Assembly (NCBI RefSeq): GCF_005484805.1
Contig: NZ_CP039432.1
Location: forward strand, 2,046,001-2,110,000
Direction: 5' to 3'
Length of the DNA: 64,000 bases
Source of the DNA: Rhodococcus sp. SGAir0479
GTDB taxonomy: Bacteria; Actinomycetota; Actinomycetes; Mycobacteriales; Mycobacteriaceae
Part shown: in pieces, positions 52,070 through 60,901 of the stretch
Numbering within the stretch: the first letter of the stretch is position 1
Layout: each line of letters opens with the position of its first letter
The notes under the pieces: model-generated
Databases searched by the model: none
What the model saw: only the letters and a program-made list of their open reading frames with translations
What the model was told of the DNA's origin: nothing
Position numbers and translations under genes: made by a program

Positions 52070-53586
52070 TGCGACGCCTCCTGGTCGGCCGACGCCGAGC
52101 CCGTCACCGGTGCGGCGAGCACGGCGTCCGCGACCTCCCACAAGCCGATGGACTGCGAGGCCTTCACCAGCACCAGGTCACCGGCCCGCAGTTCCTGCTC
52201 GAGCAGAGCCACCGCGCTCGCCACGTCGGGCACGTGGATCGCCTCGTCACCCCACGAACCTTCCATCACCGCTCCCTGGTACATCGCGCGGACGGGACGA
52301 CCCGGTCCGACGAGGATCAGCTTGGTCACGTCCAGCCGCACCGCGAATCGTCCGATCGCGTCGTGCTCGACCACTGATTCTGGCCCCAGTTCGGCCATTT
52401 CACCGAGGACCGCCCACGTCCGGCGTGCCGGACCGCGGCCGGACTTCGCCATGGACACGAGCGCCTTGATGGCCGCACGCATCGAGTCGGGGTTGGCGTT
52501 GTACGAGTCGTTGACGACCGTGACCCCGTCCGCGCGGTCGCGGACCTCCATCCGGCGCGCCGAGACCGGCGCCGCCGCGCCGAGAGCATCGGCGATCTGG
52601 TCGAGCGTCGCACCGCACTCGAGCGCGACGGCGGCCGCGGCCAGCGCGTTGCCCACGTGGTGCTCGCCGTGCACGGCCAGCGTGATCGGCACGGTGCCGG
52701 CCGCGCACGTGAGCGTGAAGCTCGCGCGGGCCTGGTCGTCCAGGCGGACGTCGGTGGCGCGGACGTCGGCGTTGCCGGACTGCCCGACCAGCACGACCCG
52801 GGCCTTGGTGCGGGCGGCCATCGCGGCCACGAGCGGGTCGTCGGCATTGAGCACCGCGACACCGCCGTCGGACGCGGCCGGCAACGACGCGGGCAGTTCG
52901 CCCTTGGTCTCGGCGATGGCCTCCCGCGAGCCGAACTCGCCGAGGTGCGCGGTCCCGACGTTGAGCACGACACCGATGCGCGGCGGCGCGATCTTCGCCA
53001 GCGTCGCGATGTGGCCACGGCCGCGGGCGGACAACTCCAGGACCAGGAACCGCGTGTCACGGTCCGCGCGCAGCGCCGTCCACGGGTGACCGAGTTCGTT
53101 GTTGAACGATCCGGGGGGCGCCACGACGGAACCGAGCGGCGTCAGCACGGCGGCCAGCAGGTCCTTCGTCGACGTCTTGCCCGACGAGCCGGTGACACCG
53201 ACGACGGTCAGCCCCGCCTCCGCGAGCTTGTCGACACTCGCGCGGGCGAGCCGGGCCAGGGCCTCGAGGACCGCGGCTCCCGAGCCGTCCGCGTCGTGTT
53301 CGAGCGCCAGCGCCGCACTGCCGGACGGGCCGAGCGGCTCCACCACGATCGCCGGAACGCCGACCGGCCGCGCCGCGAGGACTGCCACCGCACCGGCCGC
53401 GACCGCCTGGGCGGCGTGGTCGTGCCCGTCCGTGCGGGCGCCCGGCAGCGCCAGGAACAGCCCACCCGCGGTGACCTTCCGCGAATCGAACTCCACCGTT
53501 CCCGTGACGGTGGCCGACGGGTCGCCGACGTCGTGAAGCGTCCCGCCGACCGCCTGAGCGATCTGGGCGAGCGTCATCGGGATCAT
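52066..53586 (-). CDS. murF: UDP-MurNAc-tripeptide--D-Ala-D-Ala ligase
   Basis: 506 aa. It adds D-Ala-D-Ala to the tripeptide precursor. N-terminal [13 protein letters not shown]-loop [13 protein letters not shown] (about 130-142), [16 protein letters not shown] (about 202-217) and [11 protein letters not shown] (about 360-370) are the family marks. Two ATG codons (MIPM) are possible starts; the first overlaps the murE stop (ATGA). Coupled to mraY. Confidence 0.96.
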   Translation of the reverse strand: MIPMTLAQIAQAVGGTLHDVGDPSATVTGTVEFDSRKVTAGGLFLALPGARTDGHDHAAQAVAAGAVAVLAARPVGVPAIVVEPLGPSGSAALALEHDADGSGAAVLEALARLARASVDKLAEAGLTVVGVTGSSGKTSTKDLLAAVLTPLGSVVAPPGSFNNELGHPWTALRADRDTRFLVLELSARGRGHIATLAKIAPPRIGVVLNVGTAHLGEFGSREAIAETKGELPASLPAASDGGVAVLNADDPLVAAMAARTKARVVLVGQSGNADVRATDVRLDDQARASFTLTCAAGTVPITLAVHGEHHVGNALAAAAVALECGATLDQIADALGAAAPVSARRMEVRDRADGVTVVNDSYNANPDSMRAAIKALVSMAKSGRGPARRTWAVLGEMAELGPESVVEHDAIGRFAVRLDVTKLILVGPGRPVRAMYQGAVMEGSWGDEAIHVPDVASAVALLEQELRAGDLVLVKASQSIGLWEVADAVLAAPVTGSASADQEASQ

Positions 53587-55238
53587 GCATTTCCTCCGTG
53601 TGCGAGGCCGTCTCCGGAGACGATCCGAGCGATCGCCTCTCCCAGAACCTCGCGGTCGTCGAATGGGTACTTCACCCCGTGGATCTCCTGGCCGGTCTCG
53701 TGGCCCTTCCCTGCCACCAGCACCACGTCACCGGGGCCGGCCCACCCGACCGCCGCGGCGATGGCCGCCGCCCGGTCGCCGACCTCGCGCACATCGCCGC
53801 GCTCGTCCGCCGGAACGGCCAGCGCCCCCTCGAGCACGGCGGCTCGGATCGCGGCCGGATCCTCGGTGCGCGGGTTGTCGTCGGTGACCACCAGCAGGTC
53901 CGCGCCCCGCGCGCCGGCCTCGCCCATGAGGACACGCTTACCGCTGTCGCGGTCTCCCCCGGCACCGACGACGACCGCGATCCGGCCGTTCGTCTGACCG
54001 CGCAGGGTCGCGATGACCGCTTCGAGCGCGGCGGGCTTGTGCGCGTAGTCGACGACGGCCAGGAAGTCCTGTCCCCGGTCCACCCGCTGCACCCGACCCG
54101 GGACGTCGACGCCGGCGATTCCGGTCAGCACCGCGTCGATGTCCGCGCCTGCCGCGGCGCACACGGCGACGGCCAGCGCAGCGTTGGCGACGTTGTAGCG
54201 GCCGGGCAGCCGCAGGGACACCTCGCGCACGGCGCCGTCCGGACCGGTGAGCGCGAAGACCTGGCTGCCGTCGGGCTCACCCGTGGCCACCCCGGCCGAC
54301 CAGTCCGCCGGGGACTCGGTGGTGCCGACGGTGGCGACCGCGCCGGGCCGGTCCGGATGCGCCCCGCGGGCGACCTCCGCCATGCGGCGGCCCCACTGGT
54401 CGTCGGTGCAGACCACCGCGCGCTCGGCGTGGACGGTCGAGTCCGCCGCGAACAGGCGGGCCTTGGCCGCGAAGTAGTCGGCGAAGTCCTTGTGGAAGTC
54501 CAGATGATCCTGCGACAGATTGGTGAACGCCCCGATCGAGAACCGCGTGCCGTCGACGCGGCCGAGGGCGAGCGCGTGACTCGACACCTCCATCACGACC
54601 GTGTCGACGCCGCGTTCGAGCATCGCGGCGAACAGGGCATGCAGTTGGGGGGCCTCCGGCGTGGTCAGGGCGCTGGGGATGCGGTGTCCGCCGACCCGGG
54701 TCTCGACGGTGCCGACGAGCCCGATGCTGCGGCCCGCCGCCGCCAGCCCGGCCTCGACGAGATACGACGACGTCGTCTTGCCCGACGTCCCGGTGATGCC
54801 GATGACCTGCATCCGCTCCGACGGGCGCCCGTAGATGGTGGCGCACACCTCGCCGAGGACCTGCCGCGGGGACGGGTGGACGAGGACCGCGACGGGCGCC
54901 TGCGTTGCGAGCCGCTCCCGCACCGTGTCCAGCCCGGCCTCGTCGGTGAAGACCGCGACGGCGCCGGCCTCGACGGCCGTGACCGCGAATTCCGCGCCGT
55001 GGGTGTGCGCGCCCGGGAGGGCCGCGAACAGATCACCCGCCCGCACCGCCTGCGCTCGCAGCTCGACCCCGGTCACCGTTGCCGGTCCGGCGTCGTGCGG
55101 CCGCGCCGCGCCCACCCACTCGAGCCGAGCGCCGATGGTCGGTGCGAGACCCGCGAGCTCGGTGAGCGGCGGATTCGTCGGACGAAGACCGCTCCCCGGC
55201 GCCGCGTCCGGCGTGGAAGGCTGCGGACTCGGAAGCAC
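53583..55238 (-). CDS. murE: UDP-MurNAc-Ala-Glu--meso-DAP ligase
   Basis: 551 aa. It adds meso-diaminopimelate; the TDDNPRTEDP segment (about 450-459) contains the DNPR motif that selects meso-DAP over lysine. P-loop GITGTSGKTTSSYLV (about 144-158) is intact. The N-terminal 40 residues are a proline-rich extension not seen in E. coli. The GTG start follows AGAGGAC about 10 bases upstream. A 178-base spacer from pbpB suggests an internal promoter. Confidence 0.96.
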   Translation of the reverse strand: MLPSPQPSTPDAAPGSGLRPTNPPLTELAGLAPTIGARLEWVGAARPHDAGPATVTGVELRAQAVRAGDLFAALPGAHTHGAEFAVTAVEAGAVAVFTDEAGLDTVRERLATQAPVAVLVHPSPRQVLGEVCATIYGRPSERMQVIGITGTSGKTTSSYLVEAGLAAAGRSIGLVGTVETRVGGHRIPSALTTPEAPQLHALFAAMLERGVDTVVMEVSSHALALGRVDGTRFSIGAFTNLSQDHLDFHKDFADYFAAKARLFAADSTVHAERAVVCTDDQWGRRMAEVARGAHPDRPGAVATVGTTESPADWSAGVATGEPDGSQVFALTGPDGAVREVSLRLPGRYNVANAALAVAVCAAAGADIDAVLTGIAGVDVPGRVQRVDRGQDFLAVVDYAHKPAALEAVIATLRGQTNGRIAVVVGAGGDRDSGKRVLMGEAGARGADLLVVTDDNPRTEDPAAIRAAVLEGALAVPADERGDVREVGDRAAAIAAAVGWAGPGDVVLVAGKGHETGQEIHGVKYPFDDREVLGEAIARIVSGDGLAHGGNA

Positions 55239-55416
55239 AGGCGACAGGTCCTCTCGAATCGGTGGTACGTACGGGTTCGGCGGGCGATGGTGCTGTGAGT
55301 CCCGTCGCTGCGCGCGACGGAGATCGACGTGTCAGATTACCGGCGGAGGCGCTCGCCACACGAGTCACCGTCGGCTGGAAGTGCGGGCCAGTGGGAATAG
55401 TCACCCCGCCCGGCGG
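55239..55416 (-). promoter_or_regulatory. pbpB-murE spacer with hairpin and -10 candidate
   Basis: On the minus strand TAATCT (55339-55334) could be a -10 element for murE. Downstream is a small perfect stem ccgtcgc/gcgacgg (55320-55302) with a 6-base-or-less loop, lying in the would-be 5' leader. No coding sequence is supported. Whether the stem attenuates read-through from pbpB cannot be told. Confidence 0.35.
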
Positions 55417-57315
55417 TCAATCGGCCTCGAGCACCAGCCGCCGACCCGGGTCCGGTGACAGCGGCACGCTGTCGCGCTGCAGCAGCCACGAGGCGATGTT
55501 GTGGAACAGCGGCGCGGCCGACTGGCCGGGGCCACCGTCGATGCCGCGGGCCGGCGCGTCGAGCATGATGCCGATCACGTAGCGCGGATCGTCGGCCGGG
55601 GCGATACCTGCGAAGGTGATCCAGTAGTTCGAGTTGGAGTAACACCGGCACGCCGGGTCCACCTGCTGCGCCGTGCCCGTCTTCCCGGTGATCTGGTAGC
55701 CGTCGACGGCGGCCTGCGGGCCCGACCCCTGCTGGTAGCCCATCGGGTCCTTCTGGGTGACCGACCGGAACATGTCGCGCACCGACCGCGCGGTCTCCTC
55801 GCTCACCACGCGCACCGAGTCGGGGCGTTCCGTCTCGGTCCGGGTGCCGTCCGGGTCCACCGTCGCCTTGACGATCCGGGGCGGGATGCGCTCACCGTCG
55901 TTCGCGATGGCCTGGTACATCCCGGTCATCTGCAGCAACGTCATCGACAGGCCCTGACCGATCGGCAGGTTGGCGAACGTACCGCCGGACCAGTCCTCGA
56001 GGGCCGGCACGCTGCCGGCGCTCTCGCCCGGCAGCCCGACGCCGGTCGCCTGTCCCAGCCCGAACCGGTGCAGCATGTCCGCGAACCGCTCCTCGCCGAC
56101 GCGCTCGGCCAGGATAAGTGTGCCCACGTTCGACGACTTCCCGAACACTCCGGTCGTCGTGAACGGAACCACGCCGTGCGCCCACGCGTCCTTGACCGAC
56201 ACGCCGGCCATCTGGATCGACCCGGGAACCTGCAGCACCTCGTCCGGTGTCGTGAGTCCGTACTCGATCGCGGCGGCCCCGGTCACGAGCTTGCCCACCG
56301 ACCCGGGCTCGAACGGCGAGCTGACCGGGAGGTTGCCCATCTGGGCAGTGCGGGGATTGTTGCCCACCCCGATCGCCGGGTTGAACGTTCCGTCGTTGCT
56401 CATCGCCAGCACCTCGGACGTCTTGCTGTCCAGCACCACCACCGACGCGTTCTTCGCGCCCGAGAGGTCCTTGGCCTGCTGCGTCTGCTGCTGCACGTAG
56501 TACTGCAGATCGGAGTCGATCGTCAGTTCCAGCGTGGATCCGTCCACCGCGGGCCGCTGGTCACGGCGACTACCGGGGATCACCGCGCCGTCGGAGCCCC
56601 GGTCGTGGGTCTCCGCGCCGTCCTGTCCGGCCAACGCCGAATCCATCGACTCCTCGAGGCCGAGCAGGCCGTGCCCGTCCCAGCCGGTGGCACCCACGAT
56701 GTTCGCCGCGAGGGATCCGCCGGGGTATTCGCGGATGTCCTGGCGTTCGAGACCGACCTCGGGGAACTCCTCGGCGATCTCGGCCGCGACCGCCGGATCC
56801 ACACTGCGGGCGAGGTAGACGAACGTCTCGTCGCTCTCCAGCTTCTTCAGCAACTCGCTCTCGGACGCGGTGTCGCCGAGCCGGTCGTGGATGCCGGCGG
56901 CGATCTCCTCGAGCCGCGTCGCCGGATCGGGAGCCGTGTCGTCCTTGGCGCGCAGGTCCTCCATGGCCTTGCGCTCGCGGACCGGCTGGAACGTGAGGGC
57001 CTTCGCATCGAGGGTGTACGCGAGCTTGTTGCCGCTGCGGTCGAGGATCGCTCCCCGCACGGCGGGGAGCGTCACGGTCGTCGTGCGCTGGTTCGCTGCC
57101 TCCGCCGACAATCGCGGAGCGTCGATTCCCTGCACCCACAACAGCTGGACCGCGGCGACGCCCAGCGCGATGAGCATGACCGCGCGACCGTACTTGAGCC
57201 GAAAGGCGAAACCGCCGCTGCGGCGCGCCGACGGTGGCCGCCCCCGCGCCTTGCGCGAGGGCGGGGCCGATCGGCGCCGACGCGGGGCCGGAGCGCGTCC
57301 ACCCGGGGACGTCAC
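55417..57315 (-). CDS. pbpB: septal transpeptidase PbpB (FtsI, class B PBP)
   Basis: 632 aa. A basic cytoplasmic N-terminus (1-45) is followed by one membrane helix (about 46-64), a dimerisation domain, then a transpeptidase domain with the penicillin-binding motifs: SVGK (Ser about 335), SSN (about 393) and KTGTAQ (about 544). It cross-links septal peptidoglycan together with FtsW. The GTG start overlaps the ftsL-like stop (GTGA). Coupled translation with its partner FtsL-like protein fits complex assembly. Confidence 0.96.
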   Translation of the reverse strand: MTSPGGRAPAPRRRRSAPPSRKARGRPPSARRSGGFAFRLKYGRAVMLIALGVAAVQLLWVQGIDAPRLSAEAANQRTTTVTLPAVRGAILDRSGNKLAYTLDAKALTFQPVRERKAMEDLRAKDDTAPDPATRLEEIAAGIHDRLGDTASESELLKKLESDETFVYLARSVDPAVAAEIAEEFPEVGLERQDIREYPGGSLAANIVGATGWDGHGLLGLEESMDSALAGQDGAETHDRGSDGAVIPGSRRDQRPAVDGSTLELTIDSDLQYYVQQQTQQAKDLSGAKNASVVVLDSKTSEVLAMSNDGTFNPAIGVGNNPRTAQMGNLPVSSPFEPGSVGKLVTGAAAIEYGLTTPDEVLQVPGSIQMAGVSVKDAWAHGVVPFTTTGVFGKSSNVGTLILAERVGEERFADMLHRFGLGQATGVGLPGESAGSVPALEDWSGGTFANLPIGQGLSMTLLQMTGMYQAIANDGERIPPRIVKATVDPDGTRTETERPDSVRVVSEETARSVRDMFRSVTQKDPMGYQQGSGPQAAVDGYQITGKTGTAQQVDPACRCYSNSNYWITFAGIAPADDPRYVIGIMLDAPARGIDGGPGQSAAPLFHNIASWLLQRDSVPLSPDPGRRLVLEAD

Positions 57316-58025
57316 TGCCGCGCACCTGCCGGGGGCTGCGTGATGACCGTCACGAGAGTCGATTGTTCACCGCGGGCCTGGATTCGACCGTCATTGGCGG
57401 ACTGCGGTGTGGCGGGCTGCTGCGTCGGGGTGGGCGCGGCTGCGGTCGTCGGGGCCGGAGCCGAGGTCGGGGCCGTCGCCTGCGTCGTCGGCGCGGGCCG
57501 GCTCACCTGGGTCTGCGGGGCCGGAGCGGCCGGCACCGGGACGGGAGTGCGGTCCAACGGCGGGACGGGCTTGCCCTCCGCCGGCTTGGGGGTGCCCACC
57601 ACGTGGACGGTGCCGTCGGCATCCATCACCAGTCGCGCCGGGTCCTTCGCCGGGATGAGTCCCTGCTCCGCGGCCTTGGCGGCCAACACCGGAGCCGAGT
57701 TGCCGGCTGCGACGTCCCGCGCGAGCGCCGCCGTCCGTTCCCGCAGGCTCTGGTTGTGTGCCCGCGCGTCGGCGAGTTCGTACGAGTCCTCGGCCGCGCG
57801 CGTGGTCAGCAGCAACGTCGCGGCCAGCCCCAGGCAGAGCAGTCCGATGACGGTGGCCACGAACGGGATCCGCGCCACGATCGCGCGCGGCGCCGTCACG
57901 GTCGGCGCCGACGCGGGTGCGGGGTGGCCGCCGACGACCGTCGCGCGCTGACGGCGGCGGTCGTAGGCGCGCTGCGCTGCCGTGGACCGTCTGATCCGTG
58001 CGGGGGGAGCCGCCTGAACGGTCAT
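57312..58025 (-). CDS. ftsL: FtsL-like divisome membrane protein
   Basis: 237 aa bitopic protein. Basic cytoplasmic N-terminus (about 1-50), one hydrophobic helix (about 54-75), a short coiled-coil ([21 protein letters not shown], about 82-102), then a long Pro/Ala/Thr/Gln-rich tail (about 145-235). Topology, size and place between rsmH and pbpB match the actinobacterial FtsL analogue (such as Rv2164c). Sequence conservation is weak in this family, so the assignment rests on position and topology. Overlaps rsmH (ATGA) and pbpB (GTGA). Confidence 0.82.
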   Translation of the reverse strand: MTVQAAPPARIRRSTAAQRAYDRRRQRATVVGGHPAPASAPTVTAPRAIVARIPFVATVIGLLCLGLAATLLLTTRAAEDSYELADARAHNQSLRERTAALARDVAAGNSAPVLAAKAAEQGLIPAKDPARLVMDADGTVHVVGTPKPAEGKPVPPLDRTPVPVPAAPAPQTQVSRPAPTTQATAPTSAPAPTTAAAPTPTQQPATPQSANDGRIQARGEQSTLVTVITQPPAGARQ

Positions 58026-59038
58026 GCTGTGGTCCTCCTCGCGATTCGTTCCGCCGCACGCAGACGCACCGGCGCTGCTCTGGGGTTGTCCTCGATCTCC
58101 TGCTCGGACGCCCGCTCCGCGCCTCGGGTGAGGAGCCGGAACTCCGGTCCCATCCCGGGCAGCTCCACCGGCAGACCCTCCGGCGTCTTGGACTTCGAGC
58201 GGGGAGTCAGTTCCTGTTTGACGACGCGGTCCTCGAGGGACTGGTACGACATGAACACCACGCGGCCACCGACGGCCAGCGCGTCGAGGGCCGCGGGCAC
58301 CGCGGCGCGCAGCGAGTCCAGTTCGCCGTTGACCTCGACGCGCAGCGCCTGGAACGTCCGCTTGGCGGGATGCCCGCCGGTCCGGCGCGTGGCGGCCGGG
58401 ATCGCGTCGTAGATCAGTTCGACCAGCGCCGCGCTCGTGGTGAACGGCTGCTTCTGACGTCGGCGCACGATCTCGGACGCGACCCGGCCTGCGAAACGCT
58501 CCTCGCCGTACGTGCTGAGGATGCGGGCGAGTTCGCCGTGGCTGTACGTATTGAGCACCTCGGCGGCGGTGATACCGACCGTGGGGTCCATGCGCATGTC
58601 GAGCGGCGCGTCCACCGAGTAGGCGAAACCGCGGTCGGCCTCGTCGAGCTGCATCGAGGACACGCCGAGGTCGAACAGGATGGCGTGCACGGTTCCGACC
58701 GAGTCCAGCCCGGCCTCGGCGAGCGCGTCGACGATGCCGTCGTAGCGGGTGTGCACGAACGTCGTGCGGTCGGCGTACGGGGCGAGTCGGCGAGACGCGA
58801 TGCGCTGCGCCTCCGGGTCACGGTCGAGGCCGATGAGATGCAGCCCCGGATAGGTCCGCAGGAAGTACTCGGAGTGGCCACCGAGTCCGAGCGTGGCGTC
58901 GATCATGACGGCGCCCTCGCCACGCGGATCGTTCGCGGTGATCGCCGGTCCGAGCAGGTCGTCCGCGCGATGCAGGAGCACCGGGACATGACCGAATTCG
59001 CCGGGGACGGACCGGGTGTCGTCCTCGCCGTCGACCAT
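58022..59038 (-). CDS. rsmH: 16S rRNA m4C1402 methyltransferase RsmH
   Basis: 338 aa. SAM-dependent methyltransferase (former MraW) acting on 16S rRNA C1402. The [15 protein letters not shown]-terminus, [14 protein letters not shown] (about 48-61) SAM loop and [21 protein letters not shown] (about 110-130) are characteristic. The ATG at 59038 has GGAGG 4 bases away and was chosen over the open frame to 59209, which would extend into the repeat region. It is the first of the tightly overlapping dcw genes, 280 bases after mraZ. Confidence 0.96.
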   Translation of the reverse strand: MVDGEDDTRSVPGEFGHVPVLLHRADDLLGPAITANDPRGEGAVMIDATLGLGGHSEYFLRTYPGLHLIGLDRDPEAQRIASRRLAPYADRTTFVHTRYDGIVDALAEAGLDSVGTVHAILFDLGVSSMQLDEADRGFAYSVDAPLDMRMDPTVGITAAEVLNTYSHGELARILSTYGEERFAGRVASEIVRRRQKQPFTTSAALVELIYDAIPAATRRTGGHPAKRTFQALRVEVNGELDSLRAAVPAALDALAVGGRVVFMSYQSLEDRVVKQELTPRSKSKTPEGLPVELPGMGPEFRLLTRGAERASEQEIEDNPRAAPVRLRAAERIARRTTA

Positions 59039-59207
59039 GGTTCCTCCGGGTCTCGCTCGATGCGCTGGCTGTGCGTTCTTCGGGTGGCGGAGGTGGGTTC
59101 GGCGATTTCGTCGGCCATCGATCTTGTCGATCTGTCCGGCAACGACACTCGCGAACGTCACGTCTCCTGGGAGAGCGAATGCCTCGAGGTCCCTGTCCGA
59201 TCGGGGC

Positions 59208-59273
59208 ACCTGGCGCTGGGGAAGAGCGTCAGGGTCCCCGGGGTGAACCTGGCGCTGGGGAAGTGCGTCAGGG
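59208..59273. repeat. paired 27-base direct repeats, mraZ-rsmH spacer
   Basis: A 27-mer with the core acctggcgctggggaag occurs at 59208-59234 and 59247-59273 with one mismatch, 39 bases apart start to start. On the minus (transcribed) strand each copy can fold into a small hairpin (cctgacgc..gcgccagg, one mismatch). They lie in the 280-base mraZ-rsmH interval, which has no other supported gene. Confidence 0.7.
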
Positions 59274-59318
59274 GCACACTCGGGCAGAGGCCTCGCGGCA
59301 CTCGCCGGCGTCGACGGG

Positions 59319-59750
59319 TCAGAAGATCCCTTCGAGCGCCTCGTCTCTGGCTTGTGAGTAGCTTTCTTCGTGCTCCGCGAGGTAGTCCGCCCACGCCTGG
59401 GCGTCCCAGATCTCCAGGAAGTCGACCGATCCGATCACCACGCAGTCCTTGGAGAGGCCCGCGTAGCGGCGGTGGTCCGCAGACAACGTGATCCGTCCCT
59501 GCGCGTCGGGGTGCTGCTCGTCGGTGCCCGACGCGAGACCGCGCACGAATGCGCGGGCCTGCGGATTGCTGCGGGAAGCGGCGGCGGCACGACGTGCGAG
59601 TGCGGTGAACTCCTCGCGGGGGTACACCGCAAGGCTGTGGTCCTGACCTTTCGTGACCATCAAACCTCCCGCCAACGCATCCCGGAACTTCGCGGGCAGC
59701 GTCAGCCGCCCCTTGTCGTCGAGCTTCGGCGTGTAGGTACCGAGAAACAA
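59319..59750 (-). CDS. mraZ: transcriptional regulator MraZ
   Basis: 143 aa, two AbrB-like halves with DDKGRLTLP (about 11-19) and DAQGRITLS (about 84-92). It binds the promoter upstream of its own gene and controls the dcw cluster. The TTG start has GGGAGGTG 7 bases upstream. The three GTGG boxes in the promoter are its likely operator. Confidence 0.95.
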   Translation of the reverse strand: MFLGTYTPKLDDKGRLTLPAKFRDALAGGLMVTKGQDHSLAVYPREEFTALARRAAAASRSNPQARAFVRGLASGTDEQHPDAQGRITLSADHRRYAGLSKDCVVIGSVDFLEIWDAQAWADYLAEHEESYSQARDEALEGIF

Positions 59751-59849
59751 CTCGACACCTCCCGCCGGGGCCCTGTTGCGAACGTGCGGGCCGGCACCCG
59801 CCGGCGCCGTTCCGCATCTCTTGCGGGTCGCTCGCGCGATCCGCTGCCC

Positions 59850-59880
59850 GCCACTTTACCCCACTCTCCTCCACTTTCAA
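59850..59880 (-). promoter_or_regulatory. mraZ/dcw promoter with MraZ-binding repeats
   Basis: On the minus strand, GTGG boxes occur at 59874-59871, 59864-59861 and 59854-59851, exactly 10 bases apart: GTGGA, GTGGG and GTGGC, a form of the MraZ repeat region (three GTGGG-type motifs with 5-base spacers) described in other bacteria. They lie within a promoter formed by TTGAAA (59880-59875) and TAAAGT (59858-59853) with a 16-base spacer. MraZ bound here would overlap RNA polymerase. Confidence 0.7.
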
Positions 59881-60100
59881 TCCGAATCGGTGCGTGATTT
59901 GACAAGTTTCGAGGGATAAGTGCAGCTCACGCCCAGGGGGCGAGAGTGGGGGAAGTGCTCCGGGTGACGGCAAACACGCCGATTACCCGGTGCGCACGCG
60001 TCGCACGCGCCCATCAAGATCAACAAATCGGCAGCTCAGCGCCGTGCGGGCGCCACGCGGCCCGGCGCCGCGGGGGTGGGCACCGGCAGGTGGGGAGCGG

Positions 60101-60168
60101 TGGGGAGACCGGGTGGGCCGGGGTGGGGAGACCGGGTGGGCCGGGGTGGGGAGACGGGGTGGGGACGG
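60101..60168 (+). repeat. G-rich 23-base tandem repeat, possible G-quadruplex
   Basis: Two perfect 23-base units and a partial third start at 60101, 60124 and 60147, each beginning tggggagac. The plus strand has more than ten runs of three or four G, so it could fold into G-quadruplexes; a shorter related piece is at 60091. The array sits between the mraZ promoter and the DUF3040 gene terminator. Confidence 0.7.
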
Positions 60169-60211
60169 CTCGCGAGGGGGCGGCCCGGCCGCGAGGTGCG
60201 CTCGACGACGA

Positions 60212-60252
60212 AAGGGCGGTGGCGGGGCTCTTGCGAGCCACGCCACCGCCCT
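60212..60252 (-). terminator. terminator of the DUF3040 gene
   Basis: Minus strand: arm gagggcggtggcg pairs with cgccaccgcccttt, with an inner ggctc/gagcc stem, a short loop, and TTTCGTC at the 3' end. Stem is about 17 pairs. It lies 26 bases past the stop of the gene at 60278. A strong intrinsic-type terminator. Confidence 0.85.
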
Positions 60253-60277
60253 CGAGTCGTGCGGTCTTTCCTACGCC

Positions 60278-60697
60278 CTATTCCTGCTCGAATCTCCTGC
60301 GGAACCGGTCCTCCATACGGGAGGAGAACCCACCGCCGCCCTTCTTGCTCCCATGGGACTTACGCGGATGCGATCCGCCCGCAGAACCGTCTCCGTCCGG
60401 AACCGCTGCCAGACGACTCTTCCCGTTGCCGAGCAGGAAGAGAATTCCGGCACCGAACATCACGACGAAGCCGATCAAACTGATGATCGGGAATTCGCCC
60501 AACCTCACATTCACAGCCACGCCCACGACCAGAAGGACGAGACCCAGCACGAAAAGGGCCACGGCCTGCAACCGGCGCTTGCCGGACGGCGCACGCATGC
60601 GGCCGCCTCGCACCGTCGACGCGAACTTGGGATCCTCGGCGTAGAGCGCGCTCTCGATCTGGTCGAGCATGCGCTGCTCGTGCTCGGAGAGTGGCAC
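60278..60697 (-). CDS. DUF3040 family membrane protein
   Basis: 139 aa. The N-terminal PLSEHEQRMLDQIESALYAEDPKF segment is the DUF3040 signature. Two hydrophobic helices (about 46-64, 66-90) and a basic Gly/Ser/Lys-rich C-terminus follow, giving a small inner-membrane protein. A gene of this family precedes mraZ in mycobacteria too (Rv2169c), but its function is unknown. The GTG at 60697 has GGGGGAGG upstream; the upstream frame was rejected. Confidence 0.88.
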   Translation of the reverse strand: MPLSEHEQRMLDQIESALYAEDPKFASTVRGGRMRAPSGKRRLQAVALFVLGLVLLVVGVAVNVRLGEFPIISLIGFVVMFGAGILFLLGNGKSRLAAVPDGDGSAGGSHPRKSHGSKKGGGGFSSRMEDRFRRRFEQE

Positions 60698-60779
60698 GGT
60701 ACCTCCCCCGGCACTAAAGAGTTGGCACCTCACCGCGGTGCGGAGAGGCGGGTAACGGACTGACGGTTACCTGGAATCG

Positions 60780-60808
60780 ATAATACGAGGTGCACCCGCA
60801 CCTGACCA
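60780..60808 (-). promoter_or_regulatory. promoter candidate for DUF3040 gene
   Basis: TGGTCA (60808-60803) and TATTAT (60785-60780) on the minus strand with a 17-base spacer, 82 bases before the GTG start at 60697. The -10 is a good match in very GC-rich surroundings. Confidence 0.45.
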
Positions 60809-60901
60809 CCTACTCCACCGACGAGTTCTCGAAGAATCGCCGGCGATCTGCGACACCTCGACCGCCGAGGCCGCCAACGTGTCCGGAATCACCGGCGAGT
60901 G

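Larger units (their letters stand above)
59751..60277. other. gene-free 527-base interval upstream of mraZ
   Basis: Holds the mraZ promoter and MraZ box (59850-59880), a G-rich 23-base tandem repeat (60101-60168) and the terminator of the DUF3040 gene (60212-60252). Apart from these I see nothing that supports a gene; open frames here on both strands are compositional. Confidence 0.6.

Noticed and set aside
49511-53089. A 1192-codon open frame antisense to murD, mraY and murF.
   Set aside because: No recognisable domain, very basic composition, and three conserved Mur genes lie on the opposite strand.
59039-59209. Upstream extension of the rsmH frame.
   Set aside because: The ATG at 59038 has a strong ribosome site and the extension encodes no family sequence; it would run into the repeats.
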